Source: Sphingomonas koreensis (lineage in GTDB: Bacteria; Pseudomonadota; Alphaproteobacteria; Sphingomonadales; Sphingomonadaceae). Taken from it: a stretch of DNA of 64,000 nucleotides. The notes under the pieces are model-generated. The model was not told the DNA's origin, ran no database searches, and saw nothing but the letters and a program-made list of their open reading frames with translations. Location of the stretch: NCBI GenBank assembly GCA_006438735.1, contig RCZF01000005.1:124001-188000 (forward strand). Direction: 5' to 3'. The first letter of the stretch is position 1. The number at the start of each line of letters is the position of its first letter. The position numbers and the translations under genes were made by a program. Below, piece after piece: positions 35,917-45,384 of this stretch.

Positions 35917-36546
35917 TCAGCGCCGCTCGGGCTCCACGGTGATCTTGACGGTCTCGCCCGAATTGCCCGGAAAGCCCGTGAACATCGCCTCGACGAGCTG
36001 CGGCACGAGATGCGGTAACGCGTCGTCGGTCGAATGCGCCTGCGCGGTGCCTTCGAACACGCGCTTGCCGTCGGCGGTGCGATCGATCTGCAGGTCCAGC
36101 TCGCTAGTATAGACCGTGAAGCTGTGGATGTCCTCGCCGAAGCCGGGGCCGTAGAGGAACGGGTCGTTGAAGCCGTAACCGAAGTGGCGACGACCGTAGA
36201 ACCCCCAAGGCCCGCCATAACCGCCCCATCCCGGCCCGATCGGATCGGAAACGATCCGCTCATGGCCGTTATCCACGCGGTAGCGCATGTCGACGACCAG
36301 ATCGGCGTGGCCGGGATCGCTCGCCTGCTGATAGCCCTGCTGGACCATTCGTGCGGCGACAAGCTGCGCGTAATGGCTGAACTCTAGGCCGCCCTGCAGA
36401 TGTGGATCGGTGCTTTGCACGGTAAAGGTCTGGCCCGCCGGCGCCGGCAGTTCCTGAAAGCGCGAAACGCGCGCGTTGAACGGCGTTGCGCAGGCAGAAA
36501 GCGCCAGCATCGCAGCGGCAGAGGCGAAAATCAGGGCTTTCTTCAT
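35917..36546 (-). CDS. DUF4136 lipoprotein
   Basis: 209 residues with a lipoprotein signal (FASAAAMLALSACATP; lipobox LSAC, Cys19). The mature protein has the DUF4136 pattern: RFQELPAPAGQTFTVQ near the start, HADLVVDMRYRV in the centre, a Gly/Tyr/Phe-rich insert (GPGWGGYGGPWGFYGRR), and FEGTAQAHSTDD followed by LVEAMFTGFPG at the end. Probably anchored to the outer membrane. Function unknown. Confidence 0.82.
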   Translation of the reverse strand: MKKALIFASAAAMLALSACATPFNARVSRFQELPAPAGQTFTVQSTDPHLQGGLEFSHYAQLVAARMVQQGYQQASDPGHADLVVDMRYRVDNGHERIVSDPIGPGWGGYGGPWGFYGRRHFGYGFNDPFLYGPGFGEDIHSFTVYTSELDLQIDRTADGKRVFEGTAQAHSTDDALPHLVPQLVEAMFTGFPGNSGETVKITVEPERR

Positions 36547-36652
36547 AGTCGAGACCTCGATGGGAAATAAATGTGCGGGCAGTTCAATTAGTTGCCAGTA
36601 TGTTCTCTACACTATGAATAGCAGTTGAACGCAGCGTTGCAACGGCTCGTCG

Positions 36653-37666
36653 TCAGATTTGTAGCCCGATCGCACGCTGCGCGGCAGCCAGCGTCGGCGC
36701 GGCACGCTCGATCGCCTTTGCAGCACCCGCGGCGAGGATGTCGCCGACGGCGTCGCGATCTGCCAGCAGCCGGGCAAGCCGCTCGCGGATCGGCGCCAGC
36801 GTGGCGATCACCGTGTCGGCGAGCGCGGGCTTGAACGCGCCGAATCCTTGGCCGGCAAATTCTGCGGTGACGTCCTCGGGCGAATGATCGGTCAGCGCCG
36901 CGTAGATCGTCACCAGGTTGCGCGCCTCGGGTCGTTCGGCCAGGCCGGCGAAAGTCTCGGGCAGCGGCTCTGCGTCAGTGCGTGCCTTGCGGCATTTCTG
37001 GGCGATCGTGTCGTCGCTGTCGGTCAGATTGATCCGCGACATATCCGACGAATCGGATTTGGACATCTTCGCAGTGCCGTCGCGAAGGCTCATGATGCGC
37101 GGCGCAGCAGCGGAGATTAGCGGCTCGGGCAGGGGAAACAGATCGACGCCGAAATCGCTGTTGAATTTGGTGGCGATGTCGCGCGCCAGCTCGAGATGCT
37201 GCTTCTGATCGTGCCCGACGGGGACGTGGCTCGCCTTGTAGACGAGCACGTCGGCGGCCTGCAGCACGGGATAGGTGAACAGCCCGACGCTCTGGCCTTC
37301 GCGGTCCTTGCCCGCCTTGTCCTTCCACTGCGTCATGCGATTGAGCCAGCCGACCCGCGCCGAGCCGCCGAGCAGCCAGGCAAGTTCGCTATGCGCCGGC
37401 ACGCGCGCCTGGTTGAACAGGATCGATTTTTCGGGATCGATTCCGGCGGCGATCAGCGTCGCGGCCATTTCGATCGTGCTGCGGGCGAGTTCCGCCGGGA
37501 CGACGGGCTGGGTCAGGGCGTGGAGATCGGCGAGGAAGAACAGGCATTCCCCGCCGGTCTGCGCGACTTCGTCCTGCATCGCGACCCATTGCTTGATGGC
37601 GCCGAGATAGTTGCCGAGGTGAAGATCGCCCGTGGGCTGGATTCCGGAGACGACGCGCATGTTCAT
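36653..37666 (-). CDS. trpS: Tryptophan--tRNA ligase
   Basis: 337 residues. Class I synthetase with the HIGH-type motif [11 protein letters not shown] and KMSKS motif in [10 protein letters not shown]. Other blocks: [11 protein letters not shown], and LLYTYP-like [17 protein letters not shown]. Charges tRNA-Trp. Three in-frame ATG codons (37678, 37666, 37660) are possible; the middle one is used here because a ggg-rich stretch lies upstream. Follows murJ by 33 bases on the same strand. Confidence 0.95.
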   Translation of the reverse strand: MNMRVVSGIQPTGDLHLGNYLGAIKQWVAMQDEVAQTGGECLFFLADLHALTQPVVPAELARSTIEMAATLIAAGIDPEKSILFNQARVPAHSELAWLLGGSARVGWLNRMTQWKDKAGKDREGQSVGLFTYPVLQAADVLVYKASHVPVGHDQKQHLELARDIATKFNSDFGVDLFPLPEPLISAAAPRIMSLRDGTAKMSKSDSSDMSRINLTDSDDTIAQKCRKARTDAEPLPETFAGLAERPEARNLVTIYAALTDHSPEDVTAEFAGQGFGAFKPALADTVIATLAPIRERLARLLADRDAVGDILAAGAAKAIERAAPTLAAAQRAIGLQI

Positions 37667-37699
37667 AGGCCCGGGCATTCGCCGAGCGCGCCCGTCAGG

Positions 37700-39283
37700 T
37701 CAAGCGCGGCGCCGCAGCAGCGTCTTGAGCTCGCGCCACTGGAATGCGCCGAATATGAAGGCGGCGAGGAAATAGCCGAGCGCGGCGGGCGCGATCAGCA
37801 CGAACAGCCAGGCGACCTTGTGGACGAAACCGCCGACGATATGCGGCTCGACGAACGGCTCCAGCGCCAGCAGCAGCGCCGCCATCGCTGCGGTCGCGAA
37901 CGCCAGCCGGATCACCCGGTGCTTGAGCTGGGCGTCGATCGTGAAATGACCGCGGCGGTGCAGTACCCAATAGAGCAGCGCGACGTTGATCCACGCGCAT
38001 GACGCACCGGAAATCGCTAGCCCAACGTACGAAAGATCGGTGCCGAACACGAAGAACAGGTTGAGCGCCATATTGCACGCCATCTCGATCAGCGCGATCC
38101 GCACCGGCGTCTTGGTGTCGCCGCGCGCATAGAAGCCGGGTGTGAGCACCTTGACGAGGATATAGGCCGGCAACCCGCAGGCGAAGGCGGTCAATACAGA
38201 GGCCGAGGCTTGCGTGGCGGCGGCGGTGAAGTGCCCCGATTGGAGCGTCGCGCCAATCAATGGGGCGGAGGCGAGCATCAACCCCGCCGCGGCGGGCAGT
38301 GCGAGCAGCAGCGACAGTTCGATCGCGCGATTCTGTGTGTGAATCGCGCCGCGCTCATCGCCGCCGATGATCTGGCGCGAGATCGTCGGCAGAATCGCGG
38401 TGCCGACGCCGATCCCGACGAGCGCGAGCGGCAGCTGATTGAGCCGATCGGCATAATAGATGTACGACGCCGATCCTTGCGGGAGGAAGCCGGTCGCCAG
38501 CAAGGTGATGACGAACACGTTGAACTGGATCGCGCCTTGGCCGACTGCGGCGGGCCAGATCATCACCAGCAGCTTCTTCACCTGCGGATCGAGCGTCGGC
38601 CGCTTGAGCCGCAGCCGCACGCCCGCCTGGCGCGCCGAGAAGATCAGCCAGGCGAGCTGCGCCACGCCCGAAACGGTGATCGCAATCGCCTGGTTATGCG
38701 CGGTCTGCGTCGGCGAATCGGTCGCGAACAGCAGCAGCGCGCCGACCATGCAGATGTTGAGCATGATCGGCGCCGCGGCATTGACCCAGAAGCGGTTGAG
38801 CGAGTTCATGATCCCGCCGAGCAGCGAGACGAGGCTGATCAGTGCCAGATAGGGAAAGGTGATCTGCGTCAGCTGCGTGGCGAATTCCAGCTTCGCCGCG
38901 CCGCCGCTTTCCTTGAAGCCCCAGGAAATCAGCCAGACGACGGGCTTGGGGAACACCATGATGATCGTCGTGAACACGACGAGGAACGGCAGCAGGATCG
39001 ACAGCACGTCTTCGGCGAAGCGGATGCCGACGGGCAATCCTTCGCGCCCCTCACGCTCGGCGGTGCCGATCACGCGGTTGAACATCGGCACGAACGCCGC
39101 CGAAAACGCGCCCTCTGCAAACAGCGCCCGAAACAGATTGGGCAATCGCCAGGCCACGGCAAACGCGTCGTTGGCGAAGCCCGCGCCGAGGTAGTGCGCG
39201 CCGAGAATATCGCGCACGAAGCCCAACACGCGACTGATCAGCGTGAACGCGCCGATCGTCGCGGTGTTCTTGATCAGGCTCAT
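37700..39283 (-). CDS. murJ: Lipid II flippase MurJ (MviN)
   Basis: 527 residues with about 14 membrane helices. N-terminal signature TLISRVLGFVRDILGAHYLGAG and the cytoplasmic FRALFAEGAFSAAFVPMFNR are typical. Flips lipid II for peptidoglycan synthesis across the inner membrane. Upstream secB (28 bases) and downstream trpS on the same strand form a likely operon. Confidence 0.95.
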   Translation of the reverse strand: MSLIKNTATIGAFTLISRVLGFVRDILGAHYLGAGFANDAFAVAWRLPNLFRALFAEGAFSAAFVPMFNRVIGTAEREGREGLPVGIRFAEDVLSILLPFLVVFTTIIMVFPKPVVWLISWGFKESGGAAKLEFATQLTQITFPYLALISLVSLLGGIMNSLNRFWVNAAAPIMLNICMVGALLLFATDSPTQTAHNQAIAITVSGVAQLAWLIFSARQAGVRLRLKRPTLDPQVKKLLVMIWPAAVGQGAIQFNVFVITLLATGFLPQGSASYIYYADRLNQLPLALVGIGVGTAILPTISRQIIGGDERGAIHTQNRAIELSLLLALPAAAGLMLASAPLIGATLQSGHFTAAATQASASVLTAFACGLPAYILVKVLTPGFYARGDTKTPVRIALIEMACNMALNLFFVFGTDLSYVGLAISGASCAWINVALLYWVLHRRGHFTIDAQLKHRVIRLAFATAAMAALLLALEPFVEPHIVGGFVHKVAWLFVLIAPAALGYFLAAFIFGAFQWRELKTLLRRRA

Positions 39284-39310
39284 GGCGCGCCCGTCTCCCG
39301 GGCTCCCCGA

Positions 39311-39856
39311 TCAGGCCTGGCCTGCGCCCCCGATGCTCGCGCCTTCGCCCTGCGCCTGCGCTTGAGCGGCCTGCTGGAGATAGAGCGCGCCGAAATCGAT
39401 CGGCTCGAGCAACAGCGGCGGGAAGCCACCGTCGCGGATCGCGTCGGCGAGGACGCGCCTGGCGAACGGAAACATGATGCGCGGCGCTTCGCCGAGCAGG
39501 AACGGCTGGACGTGCTCGGCCGGCACGTTGCGCAGCCCGAACAGCCCGCCGTAGGAAAAATCGACGACGAAGGCGACGTCGCCCTCGATTTCGGCGCGGA
39601 TGTCGAGCTTCAGCACGACTTCATGGACATCATCGCCGATCTGCGCGGCGCCGATGTTGAACTGCACGTCGATCTGCGGCGCGGCGGTCTTTTGATAGAT
39701 GCCCGGCGCGTTGGGATTTTCGAACGACAGGTCCTTCACATATTGCGAGATCATGCCCGCCTGCGGTGTCGTGTCGGCGCCGTTGGGCTGGGGTGCGGCG
39801 GCCGTGCCGGGCTGGTCCTGCTCGCCGGCGGTCGCGCCGTTGTCCTGGTCGTCCAT
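39311..39856 (-). CDS. secB: Protein-export chaperone SecB
   Basis: 181 residues. A variable N-terminus (35 residues, Gln/Ala/Gly-rich), then the core YVKDLSFENPNAP, FVVDFSYGGLFGLRNVP, and EAPRIMFPFARRVLADAIRDGGFPPLLLEPIDF. Keeps precursors unfolded and delivers them to SecA. Divergent from the Tim44-like gene (168-base gap); alphaproteobacteria frequently place secB next to a Tim44-like gene. Confidence 0.96.
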   Translation of the reverse strand: MDDQDNGATAGEQDQPGTAAAPQPNGADTTPQAGMISQYVKDLSFENPNAPGIYQKTAAPQIDVQFNIGAAQIGDDVHEVVLKLDIRAEIEGDVAFVVDFSYGGLFGLRNVPAEHVQPFLLGEAPRIMFPFARRVLADAIRDGGFPPLLLEPIDFGALYLQQAAQAQAQGEGASIGGAGQA

Positions 39857-40024
39857 CGCAAAAATCCTCGTGCTCTACGGATAGTAGCGGCGCTTGCCGC
39901 GTTGTGATGGCGCGCGACTAGCAGGGCAGGGGGCGGAGTTCAACGCCGCCAGACCGGCTGAGCGAGCGATTTGAATCGATCGCGCCAAACGCCTATGTAG
40001 GGCGTTACCCAACCCGGAGGCGAA

Positions 40025-40669
40025 GTGTTCTACGTCATTCTTCTCGCGATGATCGCTGCGTTCCTGGCGCTCCGCCTGTATACGGTGCTCGGCAAGCGCA
40101 CCGGACATGAACAGCCTTTGCCCAAGCCGGCCGAGGAGCGCATCGCTGCCCCGACCGTGCCGCGGACGATCGAAGCGACACCGGAGAGTCGCGAGATCGC
40201 CAACCGCAATATCGCGCCGCAGGCCGAAAAGGGGCTGCGCGCGATCATTGCCGCGGACTCGAGCTTCGACGTGACGCAATTCATCGAAGGCGCGCAATCG
40301 GCTTACCGCATGATTCTCGAAGCCTTTTGGAAGGGCGACGAAGCGGCGTTGGGCTGGCTGGTCGAAGACGACGTCCGCCATGCCTTTGCTGAGGCGATTG
40401 CAGCGCGCAACACCGCCGGCCATACGCTCGACAATCGTCTCGTGGCGATCGAGCGCGCGATGATCGAGGACGCCGCCGTCGATGGCCGGATCGGTCGCAT
40501 CACAATCCGGTTCGACGCGGATATCGCGGCGATCACGCGCGATGCAGAAGGCGCGCTTGTCGCCGGGACGATGAGCGATGCGGTGCAGACGCATGACGTC
40601 TGGACGTTCAGTCGTGCGCTGAAGAGTGACGACCCGAATTGGAAACTCGCCGAAACCGACGAGGGCTGA
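40025..40669 (+). CDS. Tim44-like domain protein (TimA type)
   Basis: 214 residues: one N-terminal membrane helix (FYVILLAMIAAFLALRLYTVLG), an acidic/proline linker, and a C-terminal Tim44-like domain (FDVTQFIEGAQSAYRMILEAFWKGDEAAL, DVWTFSRAL near the end). Bacterial Tim44-like proteins such as Caulobacter TimA lie at the inner membrane with roles in protein import/quality control not well defined. Starts at GTG 40025; GGAGG at 40016-40020 sets the start. Next to secB and mltA, a common arrangement. Confidence 0.88.
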   Translation: MFYVILLAMIAAFLALRLYTVLGKRTGHEQPLPKPAEERIAAPTVPRTIEATPESREIANRNIAPQAEKGLRAIIAADSSFDVTQFIEGAQSAYRMILEAFWKGDEAALGWLVEDDVRHAFAEAIAARNTAGHTLDNRLVAIERAMIEDAAVDGRIGRITIRFDADIAAITRDAEGALVAGTMSDAVQTHDVWTFSRALKSDDPNWKLAETDEG

Positions 40670-40674
40670 TCGAC

Positions 40675-41955
40675 ATGCGCAAATGGGGGATCGCGACGCT
40701 CGCGTTGATGTTGGGCGCGTGTTCGTCCGGCCTCGTGCCGCCGCCGGTCGATCGCGGCGCGCCTGCCTATCGCGCGCCGACGCGCGGCGGCGCGCCGCGG
40801 TCTGCGCCAGCACGACAACCGACCGGCGCGACGCCGATTGCTCCCGCCCTCGTTGCACCACCACCAGCGGGCGTCGGCAGCGCGGCGCTGGCCGGGCTGG
40901 TGGCGGGGCCGACGATCGCCAGCTTGCCGCTCGATCGGGATCAGGCAGGCCGCGCGCTTGACGCTTTCCGCACGTCTTGTCCGTCGCTCGTCAAGCGCAG
41001 TGACGCGACCGGATTGACCCGGCCCGGCGACTGGCAGCCGGCCTGCGCCGCCGCCGCACAGACCGATGGCAGCGATGCCGTCGCCTTCTTCCAGCGCTGG
41101 TTCGAAGCAGCGCAAATCGGCGACGGCAAGGCTTTCGCTACCGGCTATTTCCTGCCCGAGATTGCCGCCTCGCGGGATCGCCGACACGGTTACGACGTCC
41201 CGATTTACGGGCGGCCGTCCGATCTGATCGATGTCGATCTCGGCCAATTTTCCGATGCGCTGAAGGGCAAGCGCATCCGCGGCCGCGTTCAGGACACCAG
41301 CTTCGTTCCCTATTACGATCGAACCGCGATCGAGCAGGGCGCGATCGCCCGCAACGCGCCGGTAATCGCCTGGGGGGCGGACGCCGCCGAAGTGTTCTTT
41401 CTGCAGATCCAGGGATCCGGCGTGCTCCGCTTCCCCGACGGCTCGACCGAACGGATCGGGTATGACGACCAGAATGGGCGCGATTATACCGGCATCGGGA
41501 AGCTGATGCTCGATCGCGGTTTGCTCGCGTCGGGGCAGTCGTCGATGCAGGGGATCGTGGACTGGCTCCATGCGCATCCCGATCAGGGGCGCGAGATCAT
41601 GCGCGAGAACAAGAGCTTTGTGTTCTTCCATACGCTGCAGGGCGGCGCGGTCGGCGCGTTGGGCTATCCGGTGACGGGCGGCGTCAGCGCGGCGGTCGAT
41701 CCCAAGTTCGTCCCGCTCGGTGCGCCGGTGTTCCTGTCGATGGACCGGACCGATGCGACCGGCTTGTGGGTCGCGCAGGATACCGGCGGGGCAATCCGCG
41801 GGGCCAATCGCTTCGACACCTTCTGGGGCGCCGGCGACGAGGCGGCGGCGATCGCCGGCGGCATGTCGGCGCGCGGCACGGCGTTCGTGTTGCTGCCGCG
41901 CGGCACGCTGGCACGATTGGGGAGCGCCGGTGGCGGAGCGTCCGCTCGACCCTGA
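40675..41955 (+). CDS. mltA: Membrane-bound lytic murein transglycosylase A
   Basis: 426 residues with a lipoprotein signal (lipobox MLGAC, Cys16) and a low-complexity Pro/Ala/Arg stretch to about residue 60. MltA domain: FATGYFLPEIAASRDR, VEVFFLQIQGSG-like segment (AEVFFLQIQGSGVL), and the C-terminal 3D-type domain with QDTGGAIRGANRFDTFWGAGDEA carrying the catalytic Asp. Cleaves peptidoglycan to 1,6-anhydro-muropeptides. 3' end overlaps the Smr gene by 26 bases. Confidence 0.93.
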   Translation: MRKWGIATLALMLGACSSGLVPPPVDRGAPAYRAPTRGGAPRSAPARQPTGATPIAPALVAPPPAGVGSAALAGLVAGPTIASLPLDRDQAGRALDAFRTSCPSLVKRSDATGLTRPGDWQPACAAAAQTDGSDAVAFFQRWFEAAQIGDGKAFATGYFLPEIAASRDRRHGYDVPIYGRPSDLIDVDLGQFSDALKGKRIRGRVQDTSFVPYYDRTAIEQGAIARNAPVIAWGADAAEVFFLQIQGSGVLRFPDGSTERIGYDDQNGRDYTGIGKLMLDRGLLASGQSSMQGIVDWLHAHPDQGREIMRENKSFVFFHTLQGGAVGALGYPVTGGVSAAVDPKFVPLGAPVFLSMDRTDATGLWVAQDTGGAIRGANRFDTFWGAGDEAAAIAGGMSARGTAFVLLPRGTLARLGSAGGGASARP

Positions 41956-42490
41956 CGAGGCGGCGTTGTGGGCGCGGGTGTTGGCGAGCGTTCGGCCGCT
42001 GGCGGGAAAGCGACAGCCGACGCTTGTAACAGCTGTCCCGGCGGCTCCCAAAACCAAACCCCAGCAGGCGGTGACACCGTCTCCGCTAAAGACTCCCCCG
42101 ACAGCGAAAGCGCCGGATCGAGCTGCCGCGCCCGGTGTAACGCTCGACGCCAGCTGGGATCGCCGATTGGCGCGCGGCGTCGTCGCGCCGGACAGTGTCG
42201 TCGACCTCCACGGCCATAATCTTCAAAACGCCTATACCCGGCTCGATTTGGCGCTCGATCAGGCGATCACGACGGGAGACCGGGTGGTATTGCTCGTGAC
42301 CGGAAAGCCCCCGCGCCCGGAAAGCGAGCGCCCTCACGCTCGCGGTGCGATCCGCGATGCGATCGGCGATTGGCTTTCCGGATCGCGTCATGCGCGCGCG
42401 ATTGCCGCGGTGCGCGCCGCCCATCCGCGGCATGGCGGCGCGGGCGCGCTCTATATCGTTCTCAGAAAGCCGCGCACGCCGCAAACTTGA
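41930..42490 (+). CDS. Smr domain protein
   Basis: 186 residues from GTG 41930; a GGGGAG sequence lies at 41919-41924 within the end of mltA. N-terminal 75 residues are Pro/Lys-rich and disordered. The C-terminal Smr domain has DLHGHNLQNAYTRLD, VLLVTGKPPRPESE, and GGAGALYIVLRK (GxGxxY). Smr domains are putative DNA/RNA nicking endonucleases; the function of stand-alone members is not settled. Translationally coupled to mltA by overlap. Confidence 0.88.
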   Translation: MAERPLDPDEAALWARVLASVRPLAGKRQPTLVTAVPAAPKTKPQQAVTPSPLKTPPTAKAPDRAAAPGVTLDASWDRRLARGVVAPDSVVDLHGHNLQNAYTRLDLALDQAITTGDRVVLLVTGKPPRPESERPHARGAIRDAIGDWLSGSRHARAIAAVRAAHPRHGGAGALYIVLRKPRTPQT

Positions 42491-42570
42491 GAAATGTTAA
42501 TCTTTATCAGGCAAAATCCTGGATCAGATCGACACGACCAATCATTTTTCGGGGGGATCGAACGCGCGCG

Positions 42571-44244
42571 ATGGAACGGGTCTCGCTCAGGAGCCGCGCG
42601 GTCGTGTTCGCCTTCTGCGCGGGCGCTGTCGCGTTCCTGTTGGCTTTTCTTGCAACATCGCACGGCGTGATCGATCAAGAGACTATCGGCGTCGCCATCA
42701 TCCCCGCGATCGTCTGCGGCGTGATGAGCTGGGCGTCTGCCGAGCGGGCGATTGCTTCAACAGCCGGGGCGATCGACATCGCCATTGCCCGCCTTGCCCG
42801 CGCCGCGCACGGCGATCTGGACGGTGAGATACCGGCGGAGATCGGCCGTGACGTTCCGCAACTGGCCAGCGCCATGGAAGCGCTTTTCCAAAGGCTCGGC
42901 GCCAATCTCGACAATATCCATCAGCTGGCGATGTTCGATTCGGTGACGGCGCTGCCGAACCGCATCAATTTCCGCCAGGCTTGCGAAGCGATGCTGCTCG
43001 GCATGCCGGCTGAGGACCACGCGGCCCTGTTCTTCATCGATCTCGATCGTTTCAAACGCGTCAACGACACGATGGGTCATGCCGTGGGTGATCGGCTGCT
43101 CGGCCTCGTCGCTACACGCCTGCGAACGATGGCGGCGCGGCTCGCGGCGGATCACGGCGGTGGGCCGGCCTTGCTCGGCCGGCTCGCGGGGGACGAGTTC
43201 ACGATTTTCCTGCCGGGCGTTTCCGGATCGACCGACGCGACTGGGATTGGCCAGGAACTGCTGCAGATGCTGAGCGAGCCGTTCGAGCTCGATCGCCAGC
43301 CGATCGCGGTCGGCGCGTCGATCGGCATTGCGCTGCGGCCGGCGCACGGCGTCGATCTGCCTGAACTGATGCGCGCGGCGGACATCGCCATGTATCACGC
43401 CAAGGCGCGCGGCCGCGGCCGCGCCGAGCATTTCACCGATACGCTCGCGGCCGAGATTGCCGGCCGGGCGGTGCTAGAAAGCGATTTGCGGGAGGCGATC
43501 GACGGCAATCAGTTCTCACTGGTGTTTCAGCCGCAGATCGCGGCCGGCGACGGCCGCATCGTCGCCGCCGAGGCACTGCTGCGGTGGCGTCATCCGACCG
43601 ACGGGGTGCGCTTCCCGGCGAGCTTCATCGAGCGTGCGGAGGAAAGCGGCCTTATCGTCGAGATCGGCGATTGGGTCATCGCGACCGTCGCGCAGACGAT
43701 CACGCGCTGGGGGCGGATTGGCATCGCTCAGCGGCTCGCCATCAACGTCAGCCAGCGTCAGCTCGATCATGCCGATTTCTTTCGGCGGTTGCGTGCGGCG
43801 ATGCATGCCGCCGGCGCGCCGGCCCATTTGCTCGAGCTCGAACTGACCGAAACGCTGGCGATGCGGTGCAGCCAGGAAGTGATCGAGGCGATCGCCGCGC
43901 TCCGCGCCGACGGCGCGACGATCGCGATCGACGATTTCGGCACCGGCTATTCGAATCTGGCGCGGCTTCGCGATCTGCCCGTTGACCGAGTGAAGCTCGA
44001 TCGCAGCCTGATCGAACATGTCGCCGATCGCGCCGAAGCCCGGACGATCGCGCATGCGGTGATCGGTCTGGTCCATGGGCTGGGCTGCGAGGCGGTCGCC
44101 GAGGGGATCGAAACCGAAGCGCAGGCCAATGTGCTGCGCGTGATCGGCTGCGACGTGATGCAGGGCTATGCGATCGCCCCGCCGATGGACGAGGCCGCGC
44201 TCATCGCCTGGGCGCGGGAAGACGATCGCCGGTTGGTCGGCTGA
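42571..44244 (+). CDS. GGDEF-EAL domain protein (c-di-GMP turnover)
   Basis: 557 residues: two N-terminal membrane helices (about residues 8-30 and 36-55), a HAMP-like stretch, GGDEF domain with GRLAGDEFTIF (AGDEF at the active site) and no RxxD inhibitory site before it, then an EAL domain. The EAL catalytic set is complete: AEALLRW, AINVSQRQL, ELTETLAM, DDFGTGYSNL, VKLDRS, EGIET and MQGYAIAPPM. Phosphodiesterase activity is therefore likely; the variant GGDEF motif may still function or act as a GTP sensor. ggggggatcg precedes ATG 42571. Confidence 0.9.
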   Translation: MERVSLRSRAVVFAFCAGAVAFLLAFLATSHGVIDQETIGVAIIPAIVCGVMSWASAERAIASTAGAIDIAIARLARAAHGDLDGEIPAEIGRDVPQLASAMEALFQRLGANLDNIHQLAMFDSVTALPNRINFRQACEAMLLGMPAEDHAALFFIDLDRFKRVNDTMGHAVGDRLLGLVATRLRTMAARLAADHGGGPALLGRLAGDEFTIFLPGVSGSTDATGIGQELLQMLSEPFELDRQPIAVGASIGIALRPAHGVDLPELMRAADIAMYHAKARGRGRAEHFTDTLAAEIAGRAVLESDLREAIDGNQFSLVFQPQIAAGDGRIVAAEALLRWRHPTDGVRFPASFIERAEESGLIVEIGDWVIATVAQTITRWGRIGIAQRLAINVSQRQLDHADFFRRLRAAMHAAGAPAHLLELELTETLAMRCSQEVIEAIAALRADGATIAIDDFGTGYSNLARLRDLPVDRVKLDRSLIEHVADRAEARTIAHAVIGLVHGLGCEAVAEGIETEAQANVLRVIGCDVMQGYAIAPPMDEAALIAWAREDDRRLVG

Positions 44245-45373
44245 GCGTGCGCGCGATGATGCCGGCGTAGATCGACGTCAGTAATTCCAGATCGGCCACC
44301 GCGACGGCTTCGTCGAGTTTGTGCATCGTCGCGTTGACCAGCCCGAATTCGACCACCGGGCACAGCCGCGACAGAAAGCGCGCGTCGGAGGTGCCGCCGC
44401 TGGTCGATAGCGCGGGTCGGCGCCCGATATGATCCGCGATCGCATCGCCGATCAGATCGGATAGCGGCCCCGGCTCGGTGAGAAATGCTTCGCCCGAAAC
44501 CCGCGCCTCCACTTTCGCCTCGGGCGCATGCTTCTGCACGATCGCCTCGATCCGTGCGGCGAGATCGTTGCCGCTGTGGAGATCGTTGAACCGGATGCTG
44601 AGCCGCGCTTCGGCGCGATTGGGGATCACATTGTGTGCCGGATTGCCGACCGCGAGATCGGTGACCTCGATGTTCGAGGGCTGGAACCAGTCGGTGCCGC
44701 TGTCGAGCGTCAGGCTGTCGATCTCATGGAGGATCGCGACCAGCCTGGTGATCGGATTGTCAGCGAGATGGGGGTAGGCGACATGGCCCTGCCGACCCGG
44801 CACGTCGATCCAGATATTGATCGAGCCCCGCCGCCCGATCTTGATCGTGTCGCCCAGCCGGTCGACCGACGTCGGTTCGCCGACCAGGCAGAAATCGGGC
44901 TGCAACGCCCGTGCCGCCATGCGATCGATCAGCGCGCGCGTGCCGAAGATCGCCGGGCCTTCCTCGTCGCCGGTGATGATCAGGCTGAGCGTGCCCGTGT
45001 CGCTCGCGGTCCGTGCCGCCGCCACGACGAACGCCGCGACCGCGCCTTTCATATCGACCGCACCGCGACCGTAGAGCAGCCCGCCGCGCACGTCGCCGGC
45101 AAAGGGGTCGCTGGTCCAGCCGTTGCCGGGGGGCACGACGTCGAGATGGCCAGCGAAGGCGAGATGCGGACCGCCGCCGCCGCGCACCGCCAGCATGTTT
45201 TCGACCGGGCCATCGGGGGCTTCGCCGATCACGAAGCGATCGACCGCGAAGCCGAGTGGCGTCAGCGCCGCTTCGAGCACGTCGAACACCGGCGGCCCCG
45301 CCGGCGTTACGCTGTCGCAGGCGATCAGCGCCTTGGTGAGCGCGACGGGATCGGGCATGATGGGCTCGGACAT
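44201..45373 (-). CDS. dapE: Succinyl-diaminopimelate desuccinylase
   Basis: 390 residues. M20 metallopeptidase with zinc motifs FAGHLDVVPPGNGW, GRGAVDMKGAVAAF, and TGDEEGPAIFGT; also TSGGTSDARFL near the end. Hydrolyses N-succinyl-LL-diaminopimelate in lysine/peptidoglycan synthesis. Possible starts: ATG 45385, 45373 and 45358; 45373 is an intermediate choice and none has a good Shine-Dalgarno. The 3' end overlaps the convergent GGDEF-EAL gene by 44 bases. Confidence 0.93.
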   Translation of the reverse strand: MSEPIMPDPVALTKALIACDSVTPAGPPVFDVLEAALTPLGFAVDRFVIGEAPDGPVENMLAVRGGGGPHLAFAGHLDVVPPGNGWTSDPFAGDVRGGLLYGRGAVDMKGAVAAFVVAAARTASDTGTLSLIITGDEEGPAIFGTRALIDRMAARALQPDFCLVGEPTSVDRLGDTIKIGRRGSINIWIDVPGRQGHVAYPHLADNPITRLVAILHEIDSLTLDSGTDWFQPSNIEVTDLAVGNPAHNVIPNRAEARLSIRFNDLHSGNDLAARIEAIVQKHAPEAKVEARVSGEAFLTEPGPLSDLIGDAIADHIGRRPALSTSGGTSDARFLSRLCPVVEFGLVNATMHKLDEAVAVADLELLTSIYAGIIARTLSRPTGDRLPAPRR

Positions 45374-45384
45374 GGGAGGCGACA

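Noticed and set aside
36268..36277. gttatccacg, resembling a DnaA box, near dnaA
   Set aside because: A single copy inside the DUF4136 coding sequence; no cluster of boxes or AT-rich unwinding element, so not an origin.
40303..42057. 584-codon open frame opposite the Tim44-like and mltA genes
   Set aside because: Shadow frame of recognised genes; no domain or ribosome binding site.
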